NCBI GenBank assembly: GCA_026913215.1
Contig: JAPTYK010000001.1
Location: 248,001 to 312,000, forward strand
DNA length: 64,000 bases
DNA from: Streptomyces diastatochromogenes
Lineage (GTDB): Bacteria; Actinomycetota; Actinomycetes; Streptomycetales; Streptomycetaceae
Reading direction: 5' to 3'
Under the pieces are notes generated by a model. The model was not told the origin of the DNA. It searched no databases and saw only the letters and a list, made by a program, of their open reading frames with translations. Within the stretch, counting starts at the first letter, position 1, and each line of letters begins with the position of its first letter. Made by a program: the position numbers and the translations under genes. Below are positions 49,810 through 60,548 of the stretch, piece after piece.

Positions 49810-51615
49810 GCGAGAAGACCTTCACCACCGTCCTCCACGTGCAGCTCGACGGCACGCCGCTCCCGGATCCGCTGGCGGTCCGGCTCACGGAGGGATGGGT
49901 GGACGCGAGTGTGAACGTGCCGTCCGCGTTCCAGCTGACCTTCAGCGACAAGGACGGGACGCTCACGGAGAAGTTCCCCTATCTGAAGGTGGGGGCGATG
50001 GCGGTGCTGTCCCCGTTCACCGACGGGCGGCTCGGCGAGCCGATGCTGACCGGCGAGGTCACGGCCGTGGAGGTGGACGCGGCTCCCGGGCACGGGCGGT
50101 ACCTGATCCTGCGCGGGTACGACCCGGGCCACCGGCTGCTGCGGAACCGGCGTGTCGAGGGCTATCCGAACATGACGGCCTCGGACATCGTCCGGAAGCT
50201 CGCCGCGCTCAACCGCATCCCCTCGGGAAGGTCGAGGCGACGCCCACCGTCTACGAGTTGGCGACCCAGCCCAACATCACGGACTGGGACTTCCTGTCCC
50301 GGCTCGCCCGGGAGAACGACGTGCGGCTCTCCGTCGACACGGCGGGCCGGCTGGTCTTCGCCGCGCTGCCGCCGGCGTCCTCAGCGCCCGCCGACACCAC
50401 TCCGGCCGCGGCCAGCCCGTACGTCCTGGACTTCGGCGCGAACACGCTGCACAGCCGGGTGTCGGTGACGGCCGCCGGGCAGGTGGGGAAGGTCGACGTG
50501 CGGGGCTGGGATCCCCGTACCAAGCAGGCGCTGTCCTCGCCGACGCCCGCCGAGACGAGCCGGGACATCCTCTCCGACATCACCCCGCCCAGTTGTCGGC
50601 CCCGTTCGGAGCGGCCGAACTCGCCTCCACCGCAACGCCGTTCACGACGCAGTCGGAGGTGGCGCGGGCGGCCACCGCGCTCGCCGACGACGTGACCGGG
50701 TCGTTCGCGGAGGTGGAGGTCGCCGTCACGGGCAATCCGGCGCTGAAGCCGGGGCAGCCGGTGGCCGTGAAGGGTGCCGGTTTCCCCTTCGAGGGGCGCT
50801 ACACCGCGACCGGGGTGCGTCATGTCTTCGCTTCGGGGCGGCAGTTCACGAGCTGGCTGACGGTGTCGGGGCGGCAGTTCCGTTCGCTGTACGGGACGGC
50901 CTCGGGCGGCGGGGAGCCGGCGCCGCCGATGCCGGGGTCGCGGTCGCGCTGGTGACCAACACGAAGGACCCGCTGTCGCTCGGCCGGGTGAGGCTGCGTT
51001 TCCCGTGGCTTTCGGCGACGTACGAGAGCGGCTGGTGCCGGGTCGCCCAGCTCGGCGGGCGCGGCGGCGGCGGTCTCGTGCTGCCCGAGGTGGACGACGA
51101 GGTGCTGTGCGCCTTCGACCGGGGTTCCCTCGAACACCCCTACGTCCTGGCGGGGTTGTACAACGGCGTCGACCGGCACACCCCGGCCACGGACCGGGTC
51201 GCGCCGGTCGATCCGACGAGCGGGCGGGTGCAGTGGCGGGCCCTGACCTCGCGCACCGGCCACACGGTGGAGCTGCGCGAGGAGGGCGGCCGGACCCGCG
51301 CCTCGCACGGCATCCGGCTGCGGACGGCGAAGGGCGGGCTGAGCGTCGAGCTGAACGAGGCCCGCACGACGCTGACCATCGACAGCGACGGCACGGTCAC
51401 GATCAGCGGGGCCCGGGGGTCACGATCGAGTCGGGGAGGATCTGACGCTCTCCGCCGCGGGGCGGATCACGCTGAACGCGGGGCTCGGCGTGGACGTCAA
51501 GGCCGGGGCGAAGTTCAAGGTGTCGGCGCTGACCCAGGCCGTCGTCAACGCCCCGGTGTTCGTCACCTCGACCGTGCCGATGCCGAACCCCGTCGCGGCG
51601 AACCTGCCGTTCTGA
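49806..51615 (+). CDS. VgrG-like spike/baseplate protein (Afp8-like)
   Basis: About 605 residues combining a gpD/gp27-like hub (VHVQLDGTPLPDPLAVRLTE-type start, LRGYDPGHRLLRNRRVEGY) with a gp5-like OB and beta-helical spike (DPLSLGRVRLRFPWLS, then LPEVDDEVLCAFDRGSLEHP). Apparent stop at 50955 is an artefact: restoring one G near 50935 gives PMPGVAVALVTNTKDP. Other slips are near 50230, 50590 and 51410; the repaired C-terminus ends VTSTVPMPNPVAANLPF. It forms the trimeric spike that punctures the target membrane. Confidence 0.85.
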
Positions 51616-51631
51616 GCCGGAGGAGGACGTC

Positions 51632-52030
51632 ATGAGTGAGCACTTCGTCGGCGCGGGCTGGGCCTTTCCCCTGCGCACCGGGCCGAGCGGTTCCATCGCC
51701 CTGGTCCGGCGCGACCGCGAGATCGAGGAGTCGATGCGGCTGGTCCTGGCCACGGCGCCGGGCGAGCGGCCGATGCGGCCTGAGTTCGGCTGCGCCGTCC
51801 ACGAGCTGGTGTTCGCCCCGGTCAACGACGCGACGATGGGCCGGGTCCGGTACGAGGTGATGTCCTCGCTCGACCGCTGGGAGCCGCGCGTCGAGGTGGA
51901 GGACGTCACGGTCGCCCCCGCGCCCGGGGAGCCGACCACGCTCCACATCGACGTCCGCTACCGGGTGCGCGGCGCGAACAACCCGCGCAATCTCGTCTTC
52001 CCCTTCTACGTCATCCCCTCCGAGGACTGA
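51632..52030 (+). CDS. GPW/gp25 baseplate protein (Afp9-like)
   Basis: An intact 132-residue protein. VGAGWAFPLRTGPSGSIALV, EESMRLVLATAPGERPMRPE and FGCAVHELVFAPVND are the gp25 wedge-protein signatures, including the conserved RPEFG. In contractile particles gp25 starts sheath polymerisation on the baseplate. Confidence 0.9.
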   Translation: MSEHFVGAGWAFPLRTGPSGSIALVRRDREIEESMRLVLATAPGERPMRPEFGCAVHELVFAPVNDATMGRVRYEVMSSLDRWEPRVEVEDVTVAPAPGEPTTLHIDVRYRVRGANNPRNLVFPFYVIPSED

Positions 52031-52040
52031 AAGAGCCGCC

Positions 52041-54019
52041 ATGGCCCTGCCCGCACCCCATCTCGACGACCGCCGTTTCCAGCAGTTCGTCGATGACGCC
52101 AAGCGCTACATCCAGCAGGCGTGCCCCGAGTGGACCGACCACAACGTCTCCGACCCGGGCGTCACCCTGGTGGAGGCCGTCGCGCACATGGCGGACCAGC
52201 TCGTCTACCGGCTCAACCGGGTTCCGGAGAAGAACCACCTGGCCTTCCTGGACCTCCTCGGCGTGACGCTGTTCCCGCCCGCCGCCGCCCGTGCGGACGT
52301 GACGTTCCGGCTCTCGGCGCCGCAGCCCGAGCCGGTGCTGCTGCCCGCCGGTACGGAGGTCTCCACCGGGCGCACCGAGACGGAGGAGGCGGTGGTGTTC
52401 GCGACGACCGCCGATCTGACCGTCGTCCCCTGCTCGTTGACGCGTCTGCTGCGGCAGGAGGCCGGGGGCACGCCCGAGGACCGTTCGCAGGACATCGTGG
52501 GCGGGGAGGACGTGCCGGCCTTCTCCGCCCTGCCCCGGGTGGGCGACGCGCTGCTCCTCGGGCTTTCGGCCGCCGTGCCGGACTGTGTGCTCGTCCTCGA
52601 TCTGGACAGCCGGGTGGACGGCGTCGGCGTGGACCCGCGCCGCCCGCCGCTCGTGTGGGAGGCGTGGTCGGCGGCCGAGGGCTGGGTCGTGTGCGAGGTC
52701 GACGAGGACTCCACGGGCGGCCTCAACCGGCCGGGCGAGGTGGTGCTGCACGTGCCGTCCGGGCACGTGGTGTCGCGGCTCGGCGGGCACGAGGCGGGCT
52801 GGGTGCGCTGCCGGGTCGTGGATCCCGTCGAGGGCTGCCGTCCTACAGCGAGTCGCCGACGGTACGGGCGGCGGGCGCGTTCACCATCGGCGGTACGGTG
52901 CGGGCGGCGCACGCCGAGGCCGTGCGGACGAGCACCTCGGCGAGTCCGAGGGCGTTCCGGGCAGCGGGTGCGGCTCGCGCACGCGCCGGTCGTGGACCGG
53001 CCGCCGCTGCTCCTCCAGGTCTCCGAGCAGGCGCTCGGGGACGCGGAGGACCCGGAGGCCGGCTGGCAGGAGTGGACCGCCGTCCGCGACTTCGCCTCCT
53101 CCCGGCCGGGCGACCGGCACTACACCCTGGACGCCACGACCGGCGAGATCGCCTTCGGCCCGTCCGTACGCCAGCCGGACGGCACGCTGCGGCAGTTCGG
53201 TGCCGTGCCGCCGAAGGGCGCGACGATCCGGGCGGTCCGTTACGGCACCGGTGGCGGCCGGGCGGGCAATGTGGCCCGTTCCACGATCACGGTCCTGCGC
53301 AGCTCCATCCCGTACATCGCGCGGGTCGAGAACCGCGAGGCGGCCCGGGGCGGGGTGGACGGGGAGACCGTCGAGGAGGCCAAGTCCCGCGCGCCCATCA
53401 CCCTGCGGGCGCAGGAACGGGCCGTCACCGCCCGCGACTACGAGGAGCTGGCCCGGCGGGCCGCGCCCGAGGCGGCGCGCATCGCCTGCCTGGCGGCGGA
53501 CGGCGCGGAGGCGGGCGAGAACGCGGTGCGGGTCCTGGTGGTGCCGCAGGCGGTGCCGGACCGGGGCGGCCGGCTGCGGTTCGAGCAGCTGGTCCCGGGC
53601 GACGAACTCCTCTCGCGGGTGACGGGTTTCCTCGACGAGCGGCGTCCGCTCGGCACCCGGCTGGCCGTCGGCCCGCCGTTCTACCAGGGGTGACGGTGGT
53701 CGCGACGCTGCACTCGTTCCGGGCGGCCGAGGCGGAGCGGGTGCGGGCCGAGGCCCTGGACACGCTGTACGCGTACCTGGACCCGCTGACGGGCGGGGCG
53801 CACGGCGAGGGCTGGCCGTTCGGGCGTCCGCTGCGCGCCGGGGAGGTGTTCGCGGCGCTCCAGCGGGTGCCGGGCGTGGAGCTGGTGGACGAGGTGCTGC
53901 TGCATCCGGCCGATCCGCTGACGGGGCGGCGCGGCGAGGCGACGGACCGGATCGAACTGGCGCCGTCCGCGCTGCTGTTCCCGTTCGACCACCGCGTCCG
54001 TGTGATCGAGGCGCGGTGA
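52041..54019 (+). CDS. gpJ-like baseplate protein (Afp11-like)
   Basis: About 660 residues. LDDRRFQQFVDDAKRYIQQA, CPEWTDHNVSDPGVTLVEAV and MADQLVYRLNRVPEKNHLAF form the N-terminus typical of eCIS baseplate J proteins; ETVEEAKSRAPITLRAQERA and VTARDYEELARRAAPEAAR are the conserved J-domain. Slips lie near 52840, 52935 and 53690; the C-terminal ~105 residues continue after the last. It is the main wedge component that links sheath, hub and periphery. Confidence 0.85.
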
Positions 54020-54577
54020 GCGGCTCGGCGCGGGCACGGTTCCCGGGCTCGCGACCCCGTATCCGCTGGGGCGGCACTGCCGGCCGTCTACGCGGAGGAC
54101 GACTTCGGGCAGCGGTTCGTGTCCGGTCTGGACGTCGTCCTCGCTCCCTGTTCAACGTCCTCGACTCGCTGGAGGCGTACTTCTCGCCCGCCCTGGCCCC
54201 CGCCGACTTCGTGGACTACCTGGCGGGCTGGGTGGGCGCGGAGCTGGACGGCGACGAGCCGCTGCCGCTGCGGCGGCACGCCGTCGCCTCGGCGGTGGCG
54301 CTGCACCGGGTGCGGGGACGCGGCGGGGCTGGCGGCGGCGGTGCGGCTGGCGTTCGGCGTGGCCCCGGAGATCACCGAGAGCGGCGGCGCGTCCTGGTCC
54401 GCCCGTCCGCTCGGCCTGTTCCCGGGACGCCCGTGGCCGGGCTGCGCGTCGTCCTGCGGGTCGCCGACCCCGCCTCCGTCGATCCGCACCGGCTGCGCGC
54501 GGTCGTGGCCGCGCCCGCCCGCGCACCTGCCGTTCACGGTCGCGGTGACCTCTTCCCGTACATCCGAAGGAGCATGA
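54016..54577 (+). CDS. gpI-like phage-tail/baseplate protein (Afp12-like position)
   Basis: About 190 residues starting at the GTG at 54016, which overlaps the baseplate J stop. LPAVYAEDDFGQRFVSGLDV, LFNVLDSLEAYFSPALAPAD and FVDYLAGWVGAELDGDEPLP are typical of tail protein I. The C-terminus is HLPFTVAVTSSRTSEGA. Slips occur near 54080, 54150, 54320, 54430 and 54520. It is short compared with Afp12 and may be a reduced wedge protein. Confidence 0.75.
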
Positions 54578-54582
54578 CCCCC

Positions 54583-55882
54583 ATGAGTGACGCGCCCCAG
54601 TCCCGTCCCTGCCCGGACTGCGCGAGCCCGGTACGGGCGGCGGACCAGTCGTTCTGCGACAGTTGCGGAGCGTTCCTGCTCTGGGACACCGCGGCCGGTG
54701 CGGTGCCGGCCTTCGACCGGCCCGTCCCGGAGCCGGGCCGCGCGTCCGGTGCGGCGCCGGAGCCCGCCGCCGCCCGGGAGGAGCGGTCCCCGCCGGGGCG
54801 AGGAGGTCACCGCCCCGCTGCCCGCCGTCCCCGCCGCCTCCGGAGGGCCCGGGGCCTCGCCCGTACCGGAGGCGCGGAGGGCGCCCGCGGAGGCGCCGGC
54901 CGAGCGGCCGGCGTCCGGTGGTCCCGCTCCGGAGGAGGCCGGATCGGGCGGCCCCGCCCAGGAGGCCGGGGCCGCCGCCCCGTCCCGCAGGAGGCGGTGT
55001 CCGGCGCCGCCGCTCGGGAGGAGGCCGCGTCCGCCGCCCCGAGAGTCCTTCGGACACGGTCGTACGGTCCCTCCTCGTCCCGGTCCCGGAGAACCGGCCC
55101 GCGGAGCCGGCCGTCGCCGCGCCGGTGCTCCCGGCGCGTCCGGAGGCGGCGCGTCCGGTGACCCGGACGGCGGCGGCGCCCGCCCCGTCGAGGGCGGCAC
55201 CCGTGTCCGGCCTGCGCGCTGGCGAACGCGCCGGGCCGTCACTTCTGCCGCTTCTGCGCGACCCCCATGGCCCCGGAGCGGCTCTCCACGGCCGAGGGCC
55301 CGTACGCGGGCCGGCGGCCGGGGCTGGCCCGGACCGGAGCCGTGTGCTGGTCCGCGCCCTGGTCGCCGCGGCGGTCGTGGCCGTGGTGGTCGGCGGTATC
55401 TTCGGCGGCCCGCCGGCCGTCCGCGCGGTGCAGGACCATTTCGCCACCCGCGTCCCCGTCCACCCTGTGGCCTGGGTGGCCTCGCACGCGGCGCCGAAGC
55501 AGGGCGCGGTGCTGGCGGGCGACGGCTACTCCAACACGTGGTGGGGCACGGGGTACGCGGGCGACTCCGCGGGCCAGTACCTGGAGGCGCGCTTCGCCGA
55601 GCCGACCGATCTGCTGAGCGTGCTCATCACCCCCGGCAGCGCGAAGAACACCACGCAGGCGGACGGCCAGGCCACCCCGCAGACCTTCGACCTCGTGGTC
55701 AAGGACGCCGGGGCGAGCTCCACGTCTCGCACCACCGCATCAACGACGGCGGCACCCAGCGCGTCGACCTGCGCGTCCGGGACGCCCTGTCGGTCCAGCT
55801 GGTGCTGCGGACGGCCTGGCGGGCGGACGCGCGCCGGCAGGTGGCCGTGGCGGAGCTGGAGTTCTTCGGCAGGTCCGTCTGA
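54583..55882 (+). CDS. zinc-ribbon/transmembrane protein, candidate eCIS membrane-attachment factor
   Basis: About 435 residues. A zinc ribbon starts the protein (RPCPDCASPVRAADQSFCDS with the second pair CDSC). A long Pro/Ala/Glu linker follows, then a second ribbon (CPACALANAPGRHFCRFC), one membrane helix (VRALVAAAVVAVVVGGIFG) and an exported ~150-residue beta-rich domain (DGYSNTWWGTGYAGDSAGQY, then EARFAEPTDLLSVLITPG) resembling discoidin-type NADase/F5-8C modules. It is the last gene of the cluster. The layout resembles the membrane protein (CisA) reported to link Streptomyces injection particles to the membrane; identity is inferred. Start at 54583 with AAGGAG ten bases upstream. About eight slips. 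Confidence 0.65.
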
Positions 55883-55899
55883 CCCGGGCCCGTACGGAC

Positions 55900-55934
55900 G
55901 GGTGCCGCCGGCGCAGGTCGCGCCGGCGGCACCC
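55900..55934. terminator. strong bidirectional terminator ending eCIS cluster
   Basis: GGGTGCCGCCGGCGC-AGGTC-GCGCCGGCGGCACCC is a perfect 15-bp stem between the convergent last eCIS gene and the RTX protein gene. Confidence 0.85.
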
Positions 55935-55947
55935 GGAGCGTGCGGGG

Positions 55948-57985
55948 TCAGGGGCAGCTGATGCGGGTGTCGCCCGGGTCGGTGGTGCAGGTGTCGGTGC
56001 CGGGGCCGCCGTTGGCGGTGTCGTTGCCGGAGACCCCGTCGGTGGTGGTGAGGCGGTCGTTGCCGTAGGAGCCGGTCAGGGTGTCGTTGCCCGGACCGCC
56101 GTTGAGGACGTCGTCGCCGAAGCCGCCGTCGATGTTGTCGTTGCCGTAGCCGCCGTACACGGTGTCGTTGCCGTAGCTCGCGCGGATGGTGTCGTTGCCG
56201 CCGAGGCCGCAGATGACGTCGTTGCCGTAGCCGCCGTTCAGGGTGTCCGCGCCGCTGGTGCCGATGATCGTGCAGCCGAGGGCGTTGTTCACCGAGGTGG
56301 TCGCGGTGGCCGTGTTGCCGGAGGTCACCGGGTCCGGCTGGGTGGCGGTGACGCTCGCGGTGTCGGTGAGCGTGCCGGTGGAGCGGGGTTCGGCCGTCAC
56401 CGTGACCGTCGCGGCGGCGCCCGGGGCGAGGAGCCGAGGGCGCAGGTGGCGCCCGTCGCGGTGGTCGTGCAGGTGCCCTGCGTGGGGACGGCCGAGACGA
56501 GGGTCCCGCCGGCGCCGGAGAGCGTGTCCGTCAGGGTGACGCCGGTGGCGGTGGCGGTGGAGGAGGCCGCGTTGGTGACGGTCACCGTGTAGGTGGCGCG
56601 GTCGCCGATGCTCACGGTGGTCGTGCCGGACTTCGTCACCGACAGGTCGGCGTACGGCGGGGGCGGGGGCGTGCCGTCGCCGCCCTGGTAGCGGGCGAGG
56701 GCGAACTGGTAGCCCGCTCCGTAGCCGGCCGCGACGATCTTGCCGTCCGGCTGGACGAGCACGCCGCGGGCCTCGTCGTAGTCGTTGAAGCCGGTGACCA
56801 CGAAGCCGTTGTGGCCGAAGCCGGTGTCGACGGTGCCGTTGGTCTGGAAGCGGACCAGGCCGAAGTCGTTGGCCTCGGAGCTGTTCGGGTCGTCGGCCCG
56901 GCCGGCGAGCACGATCTTGCCGTTCTGCTGGAGCGCCATGGCGTACGCGATGCCGCCGTCGCCCGGGGAGTTGACCGAGGTGCGGCCGCCCGTGCCGAAG
57001 CCGGTGTCGGGGGTGCCGTCCGCGTTGTAGCGGAGCAGGGCGTAGCCGAGTCCCCCGGAGCCGGCGGCGAGGATCTTGCCGTCGGACTGCACGGCCGCGG
57101 CGTTGCCGAACTCGGTGCCGCCGAAGTCGGCGGTGACCATGCCGTCGCCGCTGAAGGTGGTGTCGAGGGTGCCGTTGCCGTTGTAGCGGACCACGCCGAT
57201 GTCGAAGGCGGTGTTGCCCACGTAGCCGACGGAGACGATCTTGCCGTCCGGCTGGAGGGCCATGCTCCGGGCGATGCCGCCGGCGTCCTGGGGAGAGGTG
57301 GGCGTGAAGCCCGCGACCACGGCCCCGTCGCCGCCGAGGGTGGGGTCGAGGGCGCCGTTGGTGGTGAGGCGCACGAGCGCGAAGCCGCCGCCCGCCCCCT
57401 TGCCGACGGCGACGATCCTGCCGTCCGGCTGCACGGCGACGTCGGAGCCGTCCGCGGAGCCGCCGAACTCGTCGACCCGGACCAGGCCGCCGTCGCCGAA
57501 GGCCGTGTCGAGGCTGCCGTCGGTGTTGTAGCGGGCCACGGAGAAGAAGCAGCAGCCCCCGCCGGGGTCCGCGACCACCTCGGTGGTGCCGGCCACGACG
57601 ATCTTGCCGTCCGAGGGCTGGATCGCGACGGCGTTGGCCGTGTGGGAGCCGCCGCCGAAGTCGCTGGTCGTCGTGCCGCCGCTGCCGAAGGCGGTGTCGA
57701 GAGCGCCGCTCGTGGTGTAGCGGGCGAGCGCGAAACCGGCCTCGCTCGTGCCCACCACGACCAGCTTCCCGTCGGCCTGCCGGGCGATGTCGTGGCCCTC
57801 CGCGGTCCCGGTGACGGGGTCGTCACGCGGCCGTCGGGCCCGAAGGTCGGGTCCAGGTCGCCGGGGGCCGCGAAGGCGGTGCCGGGCAGGACGAGGACGA
57901 GCGCGAGCCCGAGCGCGGCCGGCAATCCGGCCCTCCCGCCCGGTCGGCGGCGCCGGGCCGCCGGTCTGAGAAGTGCGTGGGGCAT
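55948..57985 (-). CDS. secreted delta-60 beta-propeller protein with DUF11 and RTX-type repeats
   Basis: About 680 residues with a signal peptide (AALGLALVLVLPGTAFAAPG). Then come seven to eight propeller-like repeats of the form ALQPDGKIVSVGYVG ... RYNxxGTLDTTFGxxG (delta-60 repeats). A DUF11 Ig-like domain follows (YADLSVTKSGTTTVSIGDRA). The C-terminus is a run of calcium-binding GGxGND nonapeptides (YGNDVICGLGGNDTI, YGGYGNDNIDGGFGDDVL). RTX repeats usually fold in calcium outside the cell. No catalytic domain is seen; adhesion or a surface role is possible. Slips are near 57825 and 56430. Confidence 0.8.
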
Positions 57986-58206
57986 GGGTGGACGAACCTC
58001 CGTCTTCGCAGGTGAACAGGGTCAGCGCACAGCTTCGGCCCCGCGCGCCGCGCCCCGCGCGAACCGTGCCGCGCTGCGCCCCACTGGCCCTGGGGAACCA
58101 CCCTCGCGGGGAGCGCGCGGGGCGTCCCCGGCGCCGGTGACGTCCGGGACACCGCGTACCCTCGCCTCCGACGGTTGCGGGACGGACAGTGGGCGGGGAA
58201 CGGAAG

Positions 58207-58822
58207 ATGACTGAGGCGCCCGGACGGGGTACGGAGTCCGGTGACGGGGACCGGGCGCGGTCCGCGACCGTGCGCGTGTTCGTCGCGCTCGCCCCGCCCG
58301 ACGACGCGAAGGACGAGCTGGCGCGCGCCCTGCGCCCCGCGTACGAGGCGTACCCGCGCATGCGGTGGAACCGGATCGAGGACTGGCACATCACGCTGGC
58401 GTTCCTCGGGGAGCTCCCGGTGGCGACCGTCCCCTGCTGCGGCCGCCGCTGGCGGAGCTCGCGGCGGAGCGCGAGCCCCTGGAGCTGGCGCTGCGCGGCG
58501 GCGGGCACTTCGACGACCGGGTGCTGTGGAGCGGGATCGACGGCGATCTGGACGGACTGCAGGCGCTCGCCGCCGGGGTGCGGGCGGTCGTCAAGGAGTG
58601 CGGGATCCCCTTCGAGGACCGGCCGCTGCGCCCCATCTGACGCTCGCCCGCGCCCGCCGCGACGATCCGACGTCCGTGGCGGAGGCGGCGGCCGGGCTCG
58701 CCGGGTTCACCGGTCGGCGGTGGCCCGCCGAGCGTCTCCACCTCGTCGGCAGCGACTACGGGCGCGGTCCCGGCCCGATCCGTTACCGCGACGTCGAGGC
58801 CTGGTCCTTCGCCCGGCGGTAG
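58207..58822 (+). CDS. thpR: RNA 2',3'-cyclic phosphodiesterase
   Basis: About 206 residues of the 2H phosphoesterase superfamily. The two catalytic HxTx motifs are DWHITLAFLGELP and PHLTLARARR. The N-terminus RVFVALAPPDDAKDELARAL and the C-terminus GPGPIRYRDVEAWSFARR fit ThpR/LigT proteins, which hydrolyse 2',3'-cyclic phosphates on RNA ends. Frame slips are near 58430 and 58635. The last 40 bases overlap the end of the convergent acetyltransferase gene. Confidence 0.82.
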
Positions 58823-59728
58823 CCGTGGGTGCGGCACTCGCGGGTGAAGCCCAGCGCGCCGTACAGCTTCGCCGCCGGGAGGTTCTCGGCGTCGTGGTTG
58901 ACCGTCACGCGCCGGAGCCCGAGTGCCGCCATGCGCCGCATGGACTCGGTCATGACCGCGCGCGCCAAGCCGAGGCGGCGGAAGGCCTCGTGGGTGCCGA
59001 CGGGCTCGAAGTGGCCGAGGCCGTTGCGCGTGTCGACCCAGTACACGGTGTACGCGCCGACGCGCCCGTCCGGTGCCTCGGCCACGATCTCGTGGGCCGG
59101 GTCGTAGCCGGGCCGGGTCATCACCCCGTCCCGGTAGGCCGTGCCGGTCCAGTCGGAGCCGAACGAGGCCTTGCGGGCCTCGGCCAGGGCGTCGGCGTCG
59201 TCGAGGGTGGCGGACCGGACGGTGAACCCCTCGGGCACCACGAGGGAGGAGCCCGGTCAGGTCGCGGGTGTTCACGTCGTCCCAGACCCGGAAGTACGCG
59301 AAGCCCAGTTCGTCCAGCAGCCGGGCGCGGGTCGTGTCGGTCTCGAAGAGGTCGGTGAGGACGTGCTCCTCACCGCTCGCCATGTGCCGGGCGGTGGTGT
59401 CGGCGGCGAAGGTCAGCATCGCGCGCTCGGTGTCGGTGCCGCGCAGCTCCGGAGCGCAGAACGCGTCGAACGCGGCGCCGAACCGCAGACAGATCGTGAC
59501 GCCCGCGATGCGCCGCTCGTGGTCGTGGTCGTGGTCGTGCTCGTGCTCGTACTCCCAGACGTGCACGAGGTCGCCGACGGGCGGGCCGCCGCGCAGGTTG
59601 TCGTAGACGCGGTGCGGAAGCTCGCCCACGTGGTCGTAGGCGTCGCGGCCCGCGGTGGCGATCCACTCCGCCACGGCGCTCTGGAGGCGGGGCATGTCGG
59701 AGTGGAGGAACGGCCGAGGTCTGATCAT
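58783..59728 (-). CDS. tandem GNAT acetyltransferase
   Basis: About 315 residues with two GNAT-like halves. The C-terminal half is clear: FTVRSATLDDADALAEARKA, the acetyl-CoA loop THEAFRRLGLARAVMTESM and TVNHDAENLPAAKLYGALGF. The N-terminal half (MIRPRPFLHSDMPRLQSAVA) lacks an obvious acetyl-CoA loop and carries an unusual His-Asp/His-Glu repeat, EYEHEHDHDHDHERR. A slip near 59250 joins the halves. A TATAAG box six bases before the ATG suggests leaderless translation. The substrate is unknown. Confidence 0.7.
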
Positions 59729-59796
59729 GATCGTCTTATAGCCGGGCCGGTCGGGCCGGTACAAGCGAGTTTCCGTCCGCGCGGGAGCAGCCGGGG

Positions 59797-60365
59797 TCAG
59801 CTCCCGTACAGGGTGCGGCAGAGGTCGGCGGCGCCCATGGGGCCCGGATGGACTCCGCCTGGTGGCAGAGGCGGCGCATCTCGGGCGGCCGGGCGTCCGT
59901 CCGCCCGTGCCGGCGGGTGGGGGCCGGACGGCCCTTCTGCGGGGAGCGGGGACGGCCCTCGGGCCGGTCCTCCTGGACGGGGCTTCCTGGGCTGGTTCGC
60001 CCCGGCGTGCGGGCGGTGGGGGACGGCCTCGTCGGCCTCTGGGCGCGCGGCCGGTGGGCGGGCGGTTCCCCGGCGGGCGCTCCGGCCGCGTGCGGGCCGG
60101 AGTCCAGGCCGGACCGGGATCCGGTCGGGAATCCGCCCGGGAATCCGGCCGGGGTTCGGTGGCGGTGAGGGCCTCGCGCGGGGCTGGCTCCGTGGGCGCC
60201 GACCACCTGGGGGCGGGGTGGGAAGGGGCGCGGGGGCCGGTCGGCGGTCGGCGCGAGGGCGCCCGGACGGGACGGCGGGGCCGGGGCGGGACCGTGCGGG
60301 ACGGCCACGCATCCGGCGGCCAGGAGGGCGACGAGCAGGAGCGACGTGGTGCGGCGGACGTGCAT
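59797..60365 (-). CDS. putative Pro-rich lipoprotein
   Basis: About 190 residues. The start MHVRRTTSLLLVALLAAGC is a lipoprotein signal with lipobox LAAGC. The body is Pro/Arg/Gly-rich, low-complexity, and ends in a short conserved-looking motif (EMRRLCHQAE ... GAADLCRTLYGS). A frame slip near 59845 lies before the last ~12 residues. No domain is recognised; function unknown. The gene is divergent from the DinB-like gene. Confidence 0.55.
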
Positions 60366-60548
60366 GGGAGTCACGGTGCCCGAGCCCCGGCGCGCGGGGA
60401 CGGCGGCTCGGCCGAGTCCACCGTGACGAGTGAACCGCCGCTGTCCGTGGACGGAGCGCCGCCGTCGCTCCGGTCGCCCGGGGCGGTTCGGGGCAGGCGC
60501 CGGACAAATCCGTGGCGGGCCCGCGCGTTCACGGACGAGGATGAGCGC

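Noticed and set aside
50935..50960. Separate gene starting near 50952 for the gp5-like spike domain
   Set aside because: Restoring one G near 50935 fuses it to the preceding hub part into a normal VgrG-like protein.
36372..55882. Prophage
   Set aside because: Tail-like genes only: no integrase, terminase, portal, capsid or lysis genes, and DUF4255, DUF4157 and AAA+ genes mark an injection system.
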